A stretch of DNA of 64,000 bases from an uncultured Myxococcales bacterium (GTDB taxonomy: Bacteria; Myxococcota_A; UBA9042), in contig CAIMLR010000005.1 of assembly GCA_903842345.1 (NCBI GenBank), positions 1 to 64,000 on the forward strand. The letters run 5' to 3'. A program made the translations under genes and the position numbers. Positions 49,132 through 58,181 of the stretch are shown piece by piece (position 1 is the stretch's first letter; every line of letters begins with the position of its first letter). Under the pieces are notes generated by a model that was given only the letters and a program-made list of their open reading frames with translations, ran no database searches and had not been told where the DNA came from.

Positions 49132-51453
49132 ATGGATCGCACTCTCGTCATCACTGTGTTTGTGGCAGTCGCGGCCTGTTGGCCCGCGCGCGCCTGGGCG
49201 GGCCCACAGGAAGTCCAGATCCCGGCGGGAGCGACCGTCACGCTAGACGGCAGCGTGCTGTGCCCACCGCTTCCGCCAGGTTGGGGCGTCGACGCCGCGC
49301 GCCGCACCGTTTCCGTGAATTCCGCAGCGCCGATCGGTTCCCACGCGGAAGTGCGATTGGCCAGCGAGAGCGCGGCGTGTCCGACCGCCACCACGGCGCG
49401 ATGGACCGTTACAGGTCGGTTGGCGACGTTGGATCCAGCCGGGGTGACGCTCTGGGCAGATGAAGGGCGCCTCGAATTGCGCGGCAAGGGCTTGGCCGGA
49501 ACCACGGTGGAGTGGCAGGCAGGGCCCCAAGCGGGACACGACACCTGCCAACTACCGGAGGCCGGTGAGCGAACTGAGCGCTGCACCGTCGCTGTTGGAC
49601 GCGGGGTGCCGGTCGATGCGTGGCTGCGACAGTTGCCGGCCGGGGCGCCAACAGGGGTTCCCCTCCATTTGCTCGATGAGCGCGGTCAGCGGATTGCCGA
49701 CGCTGATTTGGTCCTGCACCCAGCGCGCATTATCGTGAACCGCATCTTGCCGCCGACGCCGACGCTGGACGTGTCAGACGGGCTCCGGCGCATCGTGCTG
49801 ACGCATCCTGAGGCCGTGGTCGGGGTGGACTGCGGGCTGGCCCGCTGTGAGCTGCTGGATGGCGCGGTAGTCGTTCGCGGTGTGCCGGCGCAGGCGACTG
49901 CCGTCACGGTGAAATTGCGGCTCGCGCCCCATGTCTTCGTGCAGCATGGCGACGCCTTCGAGTCGACGGTCCAAGCGACGGTGCCACTCAGTCACTGCGC
50001 GTTGACGCTGCTGAGCGGGGCTCCGATGCGCGACATCGACGACGTTCGCGTCGTGCTGCACCTCGACGGACGGTGCACCAAGGCACCCAAGTCGCTGCAC
50101 TGGAGTGCCGATGGCGACGCTGCCGACGTCGTGCGCGTGGAGAAGGAAGCGAGCGGCGATTGGCTGTTGCTGCTGCGGGTGGGGCGCCTGTCGGACGACA
50201 TTGTGGCGATTCAGGCCAGCCGCCCGGAGCCGGACGCGCCGGTGCTCGCGACCCTGACTGAGAAGACGCGCCCGCCCGGGCAACCGCGCGCGGTCCTGGA
50301 ATTGGTCGGTCTGGGTCCCGTCGACTTCGTGCCGATCAACCGTGACGCGCTGCTGCGGGTCCTGCCGCTGGACGAGCATACGCGTCTGGTGCCGTTGCCG
50401 GTTGCGGGCGCGGTGAAGGTGCAAACCGAGAAGAACCAGATACTGGTACGCGGCGAGGAAGGCGCGGGCGGCAGCGTGACGTTGCGCTACGGCGTTCGTG
50501 TGGACACAGTGCCGGCGGCGCTTGCTGACGCCAACTTGGCGGTGCTCGCTGATCCAGTCCAACGGCCGCTGCGGGAAGCGCGGATTGCCGTGCCGCTGAC
50601 TGGCGCGAAAGATCGCGAGGCGGTCGTTGAGTTTCTCTGCGAGGACGGAACCGGCAAGGCGACGACGCTGGCGGCTGGCAAGTCGCTGAACGTGCCTTTT
50701 GAGAATCGCGACTCGTGCCGCCTTGTCGTGCACCGGGACAGGCTGACGCCCGAGGAAGGGACGCAGGATCTGACCGTCGACATTGACGTCCAGACGCTGG
50801 ATGGGACTTCCCGCTCGGGCGCGCACGTCACGGAGCACGTTCTCGTGCGCACGGGTGCGGGCGAACAGACGCTGTGGGTCAAAGGCGTCAAAGCGCCCTT
50901 CGATCGCATCCTTGTCCGCGTGACACGGCCCATCGACGACCTGCAATTCACTGCGAAATCCGACAAGAAGTCCGAGACCGCGGCCGCCCAGTGGACGGCG
51001 ATTCTCGGGACTGGACGCTACCGGTTCTACGCGACCGCCGCCTTTCCGACTGGTTTGTACCGCGTGAACAGCCCGCAAGGGGTGCTGTCGCTGAATTTCG
51101 GCGTGCTGACGCGCTTGGCCTTGCTCGACAAGGAAGGCAAGGAGAGCCTGCTGGGTCTGGAACTCGGCGCGATCGGCGTGGGTCTTGTCGGGACCGCCAA
51201 CTTTCCCAGCTATCCGCCGACGTTGGCGGTCGTGGGCGGCTTGGGTGTCAGCATTCCGCTCGGCAACGCCGGACAGACGACCCAGGCAGCGCTCAACCTG
51301 CACGCGTGGCTGGCTTATGAACTCCGCAATGACTTCAGCTACTACCCGACCGCGACCGACGCAACCAATGGCACCAACGGCCAACTCGCGCCGCATTGGA
51401 CGTTCATCTTTGGTCCCAGCCTGTCCATCGGCAACATCGGCACGATTCTCTGA
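49132..51453 (+). CDS. Large exported beta-rich protein of unknown function
   Basis: 773 residues. A signal peptide (about 1-23, CWPARAWA-G) is followed by a chain of immunoglobulin-like or pilotin-like beta domains with scattered Cys pairs. From about residue 620 there are strands ending in a C-terminal barrel-like segment (GPSLSIGNIGTIL). The last 150 residues, with GLELGAIGVGLVGTANFP and GGLGVSIPLGN, resemble an outer-membrane beta-barrel or plug. No catalytic motif or lipobox is present. It is probably surface or periplasmic. The ATG at 49132 has only a distant AAAAGG; the frame upstream is open, but the signal peptide fixes the start. Confidence 0.6.
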   Translation: MDRTLVITVFVAVAACWPARAWAGPQEVQIPAGATVTLDGSVLCPPLPPGWGVDAARRTVSVNSAAPIGSHAEVRLASESAACPTATTARWTVTGRLATLDPAGVTLWADEGRLELRGKGLAGTTVEWQAGPQAGHDTCQLPEAGERTERCTVAVGRGVPVDAWLRQLPAGAPTGVPLHLLDERGQRIADADLVLHPARIIVNRILPPTPTLDVSDGLRRIVLTHPEAVVGVDCGLARCELLDGAVVVRGVPAQATAVTVKLRLAPHVFVQHGDAFESTVQATVPLSHCALTLLSGAPMRDIDDVRVVLHLDGRCTKAPKSLHWSADGDAADVVRVEKEASGDWLLLLRVGRLSDDIVAIQASRPEPDAPVLATLTEKTRPPGQPRAVLELVGLGPVDFVPINRDALLRVLPLDEHTRLVPLPVAGAVKVQTEKNQILVRGEEGAGGSVTLRYGVRVDTVPAALADANLAVLADPVQRPLREARIAVPLTGAKDREAVVEFLCEDGTGKATTLAAGKSLNVPFENRDSCRLVVHRDRLTPEEGTQDLTVDIDVQTLDGTSRSGAHVTEHVLVRTGAGEQTLWVKGVKAPFDRILVRVTRPIDDLQFTAKSDKKSETAAAQWTAILGTGRYRFYATAAFPTGLYRVNSPQGVLSLNFGVLTRLALLDKEGKESLLGLELGAIGVGLVGTANFPSYPPTLAVVGGLGVSIPLGNAGQTTQAALNLHAWLAYELRNDFSYYPTATDATNGTNGQLAPHWTFIFGPSLSIGNIGTIL

Positions 51454-51461
51454 ACAGTCGC

Positions 51462-52199
51462 TCAGTCGGTGACGGAAAACTGTCGCCGCATCCGCTCCAT
51501 CGCGTCCGCCCGGCAGCCCAGGCGGTGGATCGCCCGATGGCAGTTCGGGCAGAGCGTCACCATGTCCTCGGCGCTGACAGCGACACGCCCCGGCGCGGAA
51601 AGGCGCTGGAGTGGCCCCAGATGGTGGCCTTCCGCGAGGTCGGTCGACAGGCCGTAGCGCTCGCGCAAGCGGACACCGCACACCTGGCAGGTCCAACGGT
51701 CGCGTGCCAGACATTCGCGCAGCGCGCGCACCTTGCGCTCCAGCACCAGGTGGTGCTTGGCCATGCGGCGCTCTTCCTGGGTTGGCGCGAAAAAACCCGC
51801 GGCCGCAACTTCCGCGGCATCCATGGGCCCCGACTCGGCGACCGGATCCGTCCCGCCCGTCAGCACCTCGACCGCGTGCGCAAACGCCCGGTAAATGTGC
51901 GCGTCATCGCGAGGGCCGAAGCGTTTTCCCAACCGGAATCCAAGATTATGCCACGTCAGGTTCGCCATCGTCGTGGCGGAGTACGCCTTGCCGCGGACCG
52001 CCGCGTCCTGCCAACCCAACCGAAAGCGACCGCGGCGATGGGCATCGGGCACGGCGCGAACGTCCTGCTGGAACTGGCCTTGAATCTCGGCGAGCGCCTC
52101 ATCGATCTCCGAATCCCATTGTGGACTTGTCACTTCGGTGCTCCTGAGGTCCAACTGCGGCGAGGCGGCCTGCGGTTGAATACGGACAGGATTCTGCAT
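51462..52199 (-). CDS. HNH endonuclease domain protein
   Basis: 245 residues. The C-terminal HNH domain has the structural zinc pair Cys171-x2-Cys174, the catalytic region EGHHLGPL (His192/193), and Cys217-x2-Cys220-His221 with HRAIH. The N-terminal 160 residues are helical with no known domain. HNH proteins cut DNA in restriction, mobile or repair settings; no methylase or transposase lies nearby. The ATG at 52199 is used; a TTG 18 codons upstream would add an Arg-rich stretch. It converges with the large exported protein gene. Confidence 0.8.
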   Translation of the reverse strand: MQNPVRIQPQAASPQLDLRSTEVTSPQWDSEIDEALAEIQGQFQQDVRAVPDAHRRGRFRLGWQDAAVRGKAYSATTMANLTWHNLGFRLGKRFGPRDDAHIYRAFAHAVEVLTGGTDPVAESGPMDAAEVAAAGFFAPTQEERRMAKHHLVLERKVRALRECLARDRWTCQVCGVRLRERYGLSTDLAEGHHLGPLQRLSAPGRVAVSAEDMVTLCPNCHRAIHRLGCRADAMERMRRQFSVTD

Positions 52200-52373
52200 G
52201 GGTTCGGCCAGCAGGCGCAAGCGCGTCACGCGCCGCGATCGTGCGCGCGGCAACTGCGCCGGCTCGACGGCGATGCCAAGTCAGGAACGGGTTGCGGGCG
52301 CGCGGGCTTCCATCAAGCCTCCCCATCTTCTTTAAGAATCGTTGTGCCAGCGACGCGTGCCACGGAACCGCGC

Positions 52374-52379
52374 TATACT
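52374..52379 (+). promoter_or_regulatory. Possible -10 box of the efflux operon
   Basis: TATACT, a good -10 hexamer in GC-rich surroundings, lies 37 bases before the TolC-like ATG. No good -35 box is found at 16-18 bases, so it may depend on an activator or an extended -10. Confidence 0.35.
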
Positions 52380-52416
52380 GCGCCACCGGATCAGGAACGG
52401 GCGACAAGGCGAGCGG

Positions 52417-53805
52417 ATGCGGACGGGACGAATCACACACGGCTGGAGACGCGCGGCGTGGCTGGCACTGCACGTGATTGCCCTGCCCGCGCTGGCGCGC
52501 GCGCCGGTGAAATTGCCGCAGGTGACGCTCCCGGTTCAGGACACGCCGACCGACTTGCCGCCGCAGTTGCGCATCCTCAGCCTCGCGGACGTCGAGCGCA
52601 TCGCCCGCGAGAACCAGCCGCAAATCCGGATAAGTCGCGCCGCGACGGCCGCCGCGCGCAGCCGCGCTGACCAAATCCACACGGGCTACCTGCCGCAGGT
52701 CAACGGCCTCGTGCAGTACCAGCGATCGACCGGCAATTTCGCGCCGCGGCCCGGCACGGTTGTGCCGACGACGTCGACGGTGTCGCTCGCGCCGTCCTAT
52801 GACCTGTTCAACGTCAGCGTGCAGGCGTCACAGCTTGTGTACGACTTTGGCCAGACGGCCGATCGCCACGCGGCGGCGGAGGCAGCGCAGGATGCGCTGC
52901 TGTGGAACGAGAAAACGACGGAGTTGCAGGTCGTGGCTGCAGCCCGGCGCGCGTACTTCCAGGCCCGCGCCCAGCGCGCGCTTGTGGACGTTGCGCGCGA
53001 GACGCTGGCCAATCAGCGGCGGCACATGAAACAAATCGGCGGTTTTGTGCAGGCGGGCGCGCGGCCGGAAATTGACCTTGTGCAGGCAAAAACCAACGTG
53101 TCCAACGCGCAGGTCGGGCTGATTTCCGCGCAGAACGCCTACGACGCGGGCCGCGCCCTGCTCAGCCAGGCGATGGGCGTGCTCGGCGAGATTGATTACG
53201 ACGTCGGCGACGACGAGCAGCAGGCGGTCGACGGCGAGGATGCGTCCCAGCAGGCGCTCGTGGACAAGGCGATTGCTGGCCGGCCGGAGCTTGTGGTGCT
53301 CGATCGCCAGCGGCGTCAGCAGGAGCTCGCGCTGCGCGCCATTCACAACACGCTGTGGCCGACGCTCGCGGTGACGGCGGGCGTGACGGACGTGGGCGTG
53401 ACGATTGGCGGCATGGTGCCGAACTGGAATGTTGGCGCCGCGCTGAATTGGCCGATCTTCCAGGGTGGAATCGCCAAGGCGCAGGAAGCGGAGGCGACGG
53501 CCAATCTGGCGGCGGTCGCGGGCCAAAACAGCGTGCAACTGCTGCAAATCCAGTCGGATATTGCCCAGGCTCGCCTTTCCGTACGCGCCGCCAAAGCGAC
53601 GATCGCCGCGGCCGATGACGCGCTGCTCAACGGCAAGGAATTGCTGCGGATGGCGGAGGCGCGGTACCTCGCCGGCGTGGGCAATGGCATTGAACTCAGT
53701 GACACCCAACTGGCCTTTACCAACGCGGCGGTGCAAGTGATTGCCGCGCGTTACAACCTGTCGACTGCGCGGGCGCAGTTGCTCGCGGCGCTGGGCCAGC
53801 CCTAG
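52417..53805 (+). CDS. TolC-like outer-membrane efflux protein
   Basis: 462 residues with a signal peptide (about 1-28). Paired outer-membrane efflux protein repeats show the long helical Ala/Gln/Arg-rich segments (VERIARENQPQIRISRAATAAARSRADQI; ELLRMAEARYLAGVGNGIELSDTQLAFTNA). It forms the trimeric outer-membrane channel for the pump encoded next (24-base gap to the adaptor). Chosen start: the ATG at 52417 begins the signal peptide; the open frame extends upstream without one. Confidence 0.88.
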   Translation: MRTGRITHGWRRAAWLALHVIALPALARAPVKLPQVTLPVQDTPTDLPPQLRILSLADVERIARENQPQIRISRAATAAARSRADQIHTGYLPQVNGLVQYQRSTGNFAPRPGTVVPTTSTVSLAPSYDLFNVSVQASQLVYDFGQTADRHAAAEAAQDALLWNEKTTELQVVAAARRAYFQARAQRALVDVARETLANQRRHMKQIGGFVQAGARPEIDLVQAKTNVSNAQVGLISAQNAYDAGRALLSQAMGVLGEIDYDVGDDEQQAVDGEDASQQALVDKAIAGRPELVVLDRQRRQQELALRAIHNTLWPTLAVTAGVTDVGVTIGGMVPNWNVGAALNWPIFQGGIAKAQEAEATANLAAVAGQNSVQLLQIQSDIAQARLSVRAAKATIAAADDALLNGKELLRMAEARYLAGVGNGIELSDTQLAFTNAAVQVIAARYNLSTARAQLLAALGQP

Positions 53806-53829
53806 CGTCTTGCTGCCGAGGCGAAACGG

Positions 53830-55050
53830 ATGCGTCGATTCTTGCTGCCCCTGCTCGTGCTTGGCCTCGCCGGTGGCGGTGGCTGGCTGCTTTGGCAGCG
53901 CATGGCTGAAAAGAAGAGTGCCGACGAGGGTGCGGGCGCCCATGGTGGTCTGGGCAAGCCCGCCGAAGCGCAGCGCCCCACGCCGGTCCTGACGGCCAAG
54001 GTGGCGCAACGGGACATGCCGGTGACGCTGGAAGGCATCGGCAGCGTCGCGGCGTTCTACACGGTGACGGTGAAGACGCAGGTCGACGGTCGGCTGATCG
54101 ACGTGCCGTTCCGCGAAGGCCAGCCGGTGAAGAAGGGCGAAGTGCTGGCGCAAATCGACGCGCGGCCGTTCACCATCCAACTGCATCAGGCAGAAGCCCT
54201 GCACGCCCGCGATGTTGCGCAGTTGAAGAACGCCAAGGTCAACCTCGCGCGGTACGCGGAGCTGCGCAGGCAGAACCTGGTGCCGTCCCAGCAGGTGACC
54301 GACCAGACCGCGCAGGTGGAGCAGCTTGAAGCGCAAGTGCGCGCCGATGTGACGCAGGAGGAGAGCGCCAAGCTGCTGCTCGACTACGCGAAGATCGTCT
54401 CGCCGATCGACGGCGTCACCGGCGTGCGGCAAGTGGATCCGGGCAACATCGTGCATCCCAGTGACCCGACGGGCATCGTGGTTGTGACGCAACTGGACCC
54501 GATCGCGGTGCTGTTCACGTTGCCCGAGGATGAGCTGGCGGCGATTCAACGCGGCATGGCGCTGGGTCCGCTGACCGTGGAGGCGTACAGCCGCGACGGC
54601 GTGATCAAGCTGGCGACGGGCAAGCTGGAAGTGGTGGACAACCAGATCAACCAGGCGACGGCGACCGCGCGGCTCAAGGCGATTTTTGCCAATCCGGAGC
54701 ACACGCTGTGGCCGAACCAGTTTGTGAAGGCGCGCGTGCAGGTGGCGATGCGCGCGCAGGCGACGGTCATCCCGGCGGTGGCGGTGCAGCACGGACCGAA
54801 GGGGACGTTTGTGTACATTGTGGGCGCGGACCTGACCGCGCAAGTGCGGCTGATTGACGTGCAGGCGCTGGAAGGCGACGAGGCGATTGTGGCCAAGGGG
54901 CTGGAGCCGGGCGAGCAGATCGTCGTCGATGGCCAAAGTCGCTTGAAGCCGGGCGCCAAGGTCGCGCTGCCCGGGGCCAAAGCCCAGGAAGGCAAGGACG
55001 GCAGCAAAGGCGGCGGCGGCAAACCGAGCGGCGACAAGTGGCAGAAATGA
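53830..55050 (+). CDS. mdtA: RND efflux periplasmic adaptor (MdtA-like)
   Basis: 406 residues. An N-terminal membrane anchor (about 5-22) precedes the lipoyl/hairpin core (VTVKTQVDGRLIDVPFREGQPVKKGEVLAQIDARPF), a coiled hairpin, and the beta-barrel (KIVSPIDGVTGVRQVDPGNIV). The membrane-proximal end is Lys/Gly-rich. It joins TolC to the RND pumps. GAGG precedes the ATG. The stop overlaps the next ATG by four bases. Confidence 0.88.
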   Translation: MRRFLLPLLVLGLAGGGGWLLWQRMAEKKSADEGAGAHGGLGKPAEAQRPTPVLTAKVAQRDMPVTLEGIGSVAAFYTVTVKTQVDGRLIDVPFREGQPVKKGEVLAQIDARPFTIQLHQAEALHARDVAQLKNAKVNLARYAELRRQNLVPSQQVTDQTAQVEQLEAQVRADVTQEESAKLLLDYAKIVSPIDGVTGVRQVDPGNIVHPSDPTGIVVVTQLDPIAVLFTLPEDELAAIQRGMALGPLTVEAYSRDGVIKLATGKLEVVDNQINQATATARLKAIFANPEHTLWPNQFVKARVQVAMRAQATVIPAVAVQHGPKGTFVYIVGADLTAQVRLIDVQALEGDEAIVAKGLEPGEQIVVDGQSRLKPGAKVALPGAKAQEGKDGSKGGGGKPSGDKWQK

Positions 55051-58000
55051 GCGACGCGCCGGAACAGCCAGGCCGCGGGATTTCCGCGCCGTTCATCCGC
55101 CGTCCGGTCGCGACGACGCTGCTGATGATTGGCCTGCTGCTGGGCGGCATCATGGCGTTTCGGCAGTTGCCGGTCGCGGCGCTGCCGCAGGTGGCGTATC
55201 CGACAATCGTGGTGTCCACCTTTCTGCCAGGCGCAAGCGCGGGGACGATGACGTCCGCGGTGACGACGCCGCTGGAACGGCAATTCGGCCAGATGCCGTC
55301 GCTGGCGCTGATGACGTCCGTCAGCAGTTTTGGCAGTTCGCAGGTGACGCTGCAGTTCGCGCTGGACCGCGACATCGACGGCGCGCAGCAGGACGTCCAG
55401 GCGGCGATCAACGCGGCATCGGCGCTCTTGCCGCGCACCCTGCCCGCGCCGCCAAGCTACAGCAAGAGCAATCCGGCGGACACGCCGATCCTGACGCTGT
55501 ACGTGAGCTCCGACCGGCTGCCGCTCCAGCAGGTGGACGACTACGCGGACTCGATCCTCGCGCAGAAGATTTCCCAGGTGTCGGGCGTGGGCCTTGTGAC
55601 AATCAACGGCGGGCAGAAGCCGGCCGTGCGCGTGCAGGTGGATCCGCAGTCGCTCGCGGGCACGGGGCTGACGCTGGAGGACGTGCGCGCGGCGCTTGTG
55701 GCGGCCAACATCAACCAGCCCAAGGGCAATCTGGACGGACTGCGGCAGGATTACGCGCTGGCAACCGACGACCAGCTCTTTGACGCGAAGTCGTTTCGGC
55801 CGATCGTGCTGGCCTACAAGAATGGCGCGGCAGTGCGGCTGGCGGACGTGGCGACCGTCGTCGATGGCGTGGAAAACGTCCAGCTCGCGGGCTGGGCCAA
55901 CGACAAGCGCGCCATCATCCTGAACGTGCAGCGGCAGCCGGGGGCCAACGTCATCGAGGTGGCGGAACGCGTCAAGGCGCTGCTGCCCAAGCTCGCGGCG
56001 TCGCTGCCGGAGGGCATCGAGGTCAAGATCGCCGCGGATCGCACCGAGACGGTCCGCGCGTCCGTCGAGGACGTGGAGCAGACGCTGCTGATCACGATTG
56101 GCCTCGTCGTCGCGGTCATTTTTCTGTTCCTGCGCAACCTGCGCGCGACGCTGATTCCCGCCGTCGCGGTGCCGCTCTCGCTTGTGGGGACGTTCGCGGT
56201 CATGTACGCGCTCGGCTACAGCCTGAACAACCTGTCGCTGATGGCGCTGACGATCTCCACCGGCTTCGTCGTGGACGACGCCATCGTGATGATTGAGAAC
56301 ATCGCGCGGTACATTGAAGACGGTGAGAAGCCGTTCCAGGCGGCGCTCAAGGGCGCGGGCCAGATTGGGTTCACGATCATCTCGCTGACCGTGTCGCTCA
56401 TCGCGGTGCTGATTCCGCTGCTGTTCATGGGCGGGCTGATCGGCCGCCTCTTCCGCGAATTTGCGATGACGCTGGCCGTGGCGATCGGCGTTTCGGCGGT
56501 CCTTTCGCTGACGCTGACGCCGATGATGTGCGCCTACCTGCTGCGGCCGGAACCGCCGACGGCGCAGCGCAACTGGGCGTACCGGCTGAGTGAGAAGGTG
56601 TTTGACGGCGCCCTGCACATCTACGACCTCGGCGTGCGGTGGGTGCTGCGGCATCAGGTCATCACGCTGCTCGCGACGCTGGCGACGGTCGCGCTGACCG
56701 CATGGATGGCGATTGAGGTGCCAAAAGGCTTCTTTCCGCAGCAGGACACGGGCTCCGTGCTGGGCGTGACGGAAGCCGCGGCCGACGTGTCCTTTCCGCA
56801 CATGATGGAGCTGCAGCGCAATCTGGCGGCCGTCGTGCTGGCGGATCCGGATGTCGCCGGCCTGACGTCGTTCATCGGTTCGGACGGCACCAACGCGACG
56901 ACCAACAGCGGGCGCTTGTCCATCACGCTCAAAGCCCGCGACAAACGCAAAGCGAGCGCCGACGAGATCATTGCGCGCCTGCGACCCAAGCTCGCCGATG
57001 TGCGCGGGATCGCGGTGTATCTGCAGGCGGTGCAGGATTTGCAAATCGACAGCCGCGCCGGCCGCACGCAGTTCCAGTACACGCTGGAGGATTCGGACCC
57101 GGATGAGCTCGCCGTCTGGGCGCCGCGGCTCGTGGAAGGCCTGCGCGCGGTGCCGCACATCCGCGACGTGGCGAGCGACCAGGAAAACGCCGGGCTTGAA
57201 GTGACGCTGACGATTGACCGCGACACGGCGGCGCGCCTCGGCGTGTCTCCGCAGGCGATTGACGACACGCTGTACGACGCGTTTGGCCAGCGCCAGGTGT
57301 CGATCATCTTCACGCAGCTCAACCTGTACCGCGTGATCCTGGAGGTGACGCCGTCGATGGCCAAGTCCGCGGACGCGCTGGCGCAGTTGTACGTGCGGTC
57401 GACAACGGGCACGCCGGTGCCGCTGAATTCGCTGGTCAAAATGAGCACGCGCACCGCGCCGCTGGCGATCAACCATCAGGGCCAGTTCGCCGCGGTGACG
57501 GTGTCGTTCAACCTCGCGCCGGACGCGTCCCTCGGCGATGCGGTCAAGGCGATTCGCGCGACGCAGGACACAATCGGCATGCCGCCCAGCATCCACGCGG
57601 GCTTCGTCGGCGCGGCGGAGGCCTTCAATGAGTCGCTGGCCAGCGAGCCGCTGCTCATCCTCGCGGCGATTCTCACCGTCTACATCGTGCTCGGCGTGCT
57701 GTACGAGAGCTTCATCCACCCGATCACCATTCTCTCCTCGCTGCCATCCGCCGGCGTCGGCGCGTTCCTGGCGCTGTACGTCTACCGCACGGATTTCAGC
57801 GTCATCGCGCTCATCGGCATCATCCTACTCATCGGCATCGTCAAGAAAAACGCGATCATGATGATCGATTTTGCCCTGGAGGCGGAGCGCGCGCACGGCA
57901 TGACGCCCATCGAGGCGATCCACCAAGCCTGCCTGCTGCGTTTCCGGCCGATCATGATGACGACCTTCGCCGCGCTGCTCGGCGGACTCCCGCTGGCGCT

Positions 58001-58181
58001 CGGGACGGGCATGGGCGCGGAGCTGCGGCGGCCGCTGGGCATCACGATTGTCGGCGGGTTGCTGGTGTCCCAAGTGCTGACGCTCTACACGACGCCGGTC
58101 ATCTACCTCTACATGGACCGCATCGGCCGCTGGTTCCGCGGCGCCAAGAAGCCGCCTGTCGCCCCTGAGGCGCGCCCGTGA
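55047..58181 (+). CDS. mdtB: RND efflux pump, MdtB-like subunit
   Basis: 1044 residues from the ATG in the ATGA overlap (a GTG three codons upstream has no site). Typical HAE1-family topology: FIRRPVATTLLMIGLLLGG, the porter domains, TM4 with GFVVDDAIVMIENI (proton-relay Asp pair), and late LIGIVKKNAIMMIDFAL and LRFRPIMMTT. It pairs with the following homologue as in MdtBC heterotrimers, exporting hydrophobic compounds with the proton gradient. Confidence 0.9.
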   Translation: MSDAPEQPGRGISAPFIRRPVATTLLMIGLLLGGIMAFRQLPVAALPQVAYPTIVVSTFLPGASAGTMTSAVTTPLERQFGQMPSLALMTSVSSFGSSQVTLQFALDRDIDGAQQDVQAAINAASALLPRTLPAPPSYSKSNPADTPILTLYVSSDRLPLQQVDDYADSILAQKISQVSGVGLVTINGGQKPAVRVQVDPQSLAGTGLTLEDVRAALVAANINQPKGNLDGLRQDYALATDDQLFDAKSFRPIVLAYKNGAAVRLADVATVVDGVENVQLAGWANDKRAIILNVQRQPGANVIEVAERVKALLPKLAASLPEGIEVKIAADRTETVRASVEDVEQTLLITIGLVVAVIFLFLRNLRATLIPAVAVPLSLVGTFAVMYALGYSLNNLSLMALTISTGFVVDDAIVMIENIARYIEDGEKPFQAALKGAGQIGFTIISLTVSLIAVLIPLLFMGGLIGRLFREFAMTLAVAIGVSAVLSLTLTPMMCAYLLRPEPPTAQRNWAYRLSEKVFDGALHIYDLGVRWVLRHQVITLLATLATVALTAWMAIEVPKGFFPQQDTGSVLGVTEAAADVSFPHMMELQRNLAAVVLADPDVAGLTSFIGSDGTNATTNSGRLSITLKARDKRKASADEIIARLRPKLADVRGIAVYLQAVQDLQIDSRAGRTQFQYTLEDSDPDELAVWAPRLVEGLRAVPHIRDVASDQENAGLEVTLTIDRDTAARLGVSPQAIDDTLYDAFGQRQVSIIFTQLNLYRVILEVTPSMAKSADALAQLYVRSTTGTPVPLNSLVKMSTRTAPLAINHQGQFAAVTVSFNLAPDASLGDAVKAIRATQDTIGMPPSIHAGFVGAAEAFNESLASEPLLILAAILTVYIVLGVLYESFIHPITILSSLPSAGVGAFLALYVYRTDFSVIALIGIILLIGIVKKNAIMMIDFALEAERAHGMTPIEAIHQACLLRFRPIMMTTFAALLGGLPLALGTGMGAELRRPLGITIVGGLLVSQVLTLYTTPVIYLYMDRIGRWFRGAKKPPVAPEARP

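Noticed and set aside
54546-57719. Minus-strand 1057-codon frame
   Set aside because: Antisense to MdtA/MdtB with Arg/His-rich composition.
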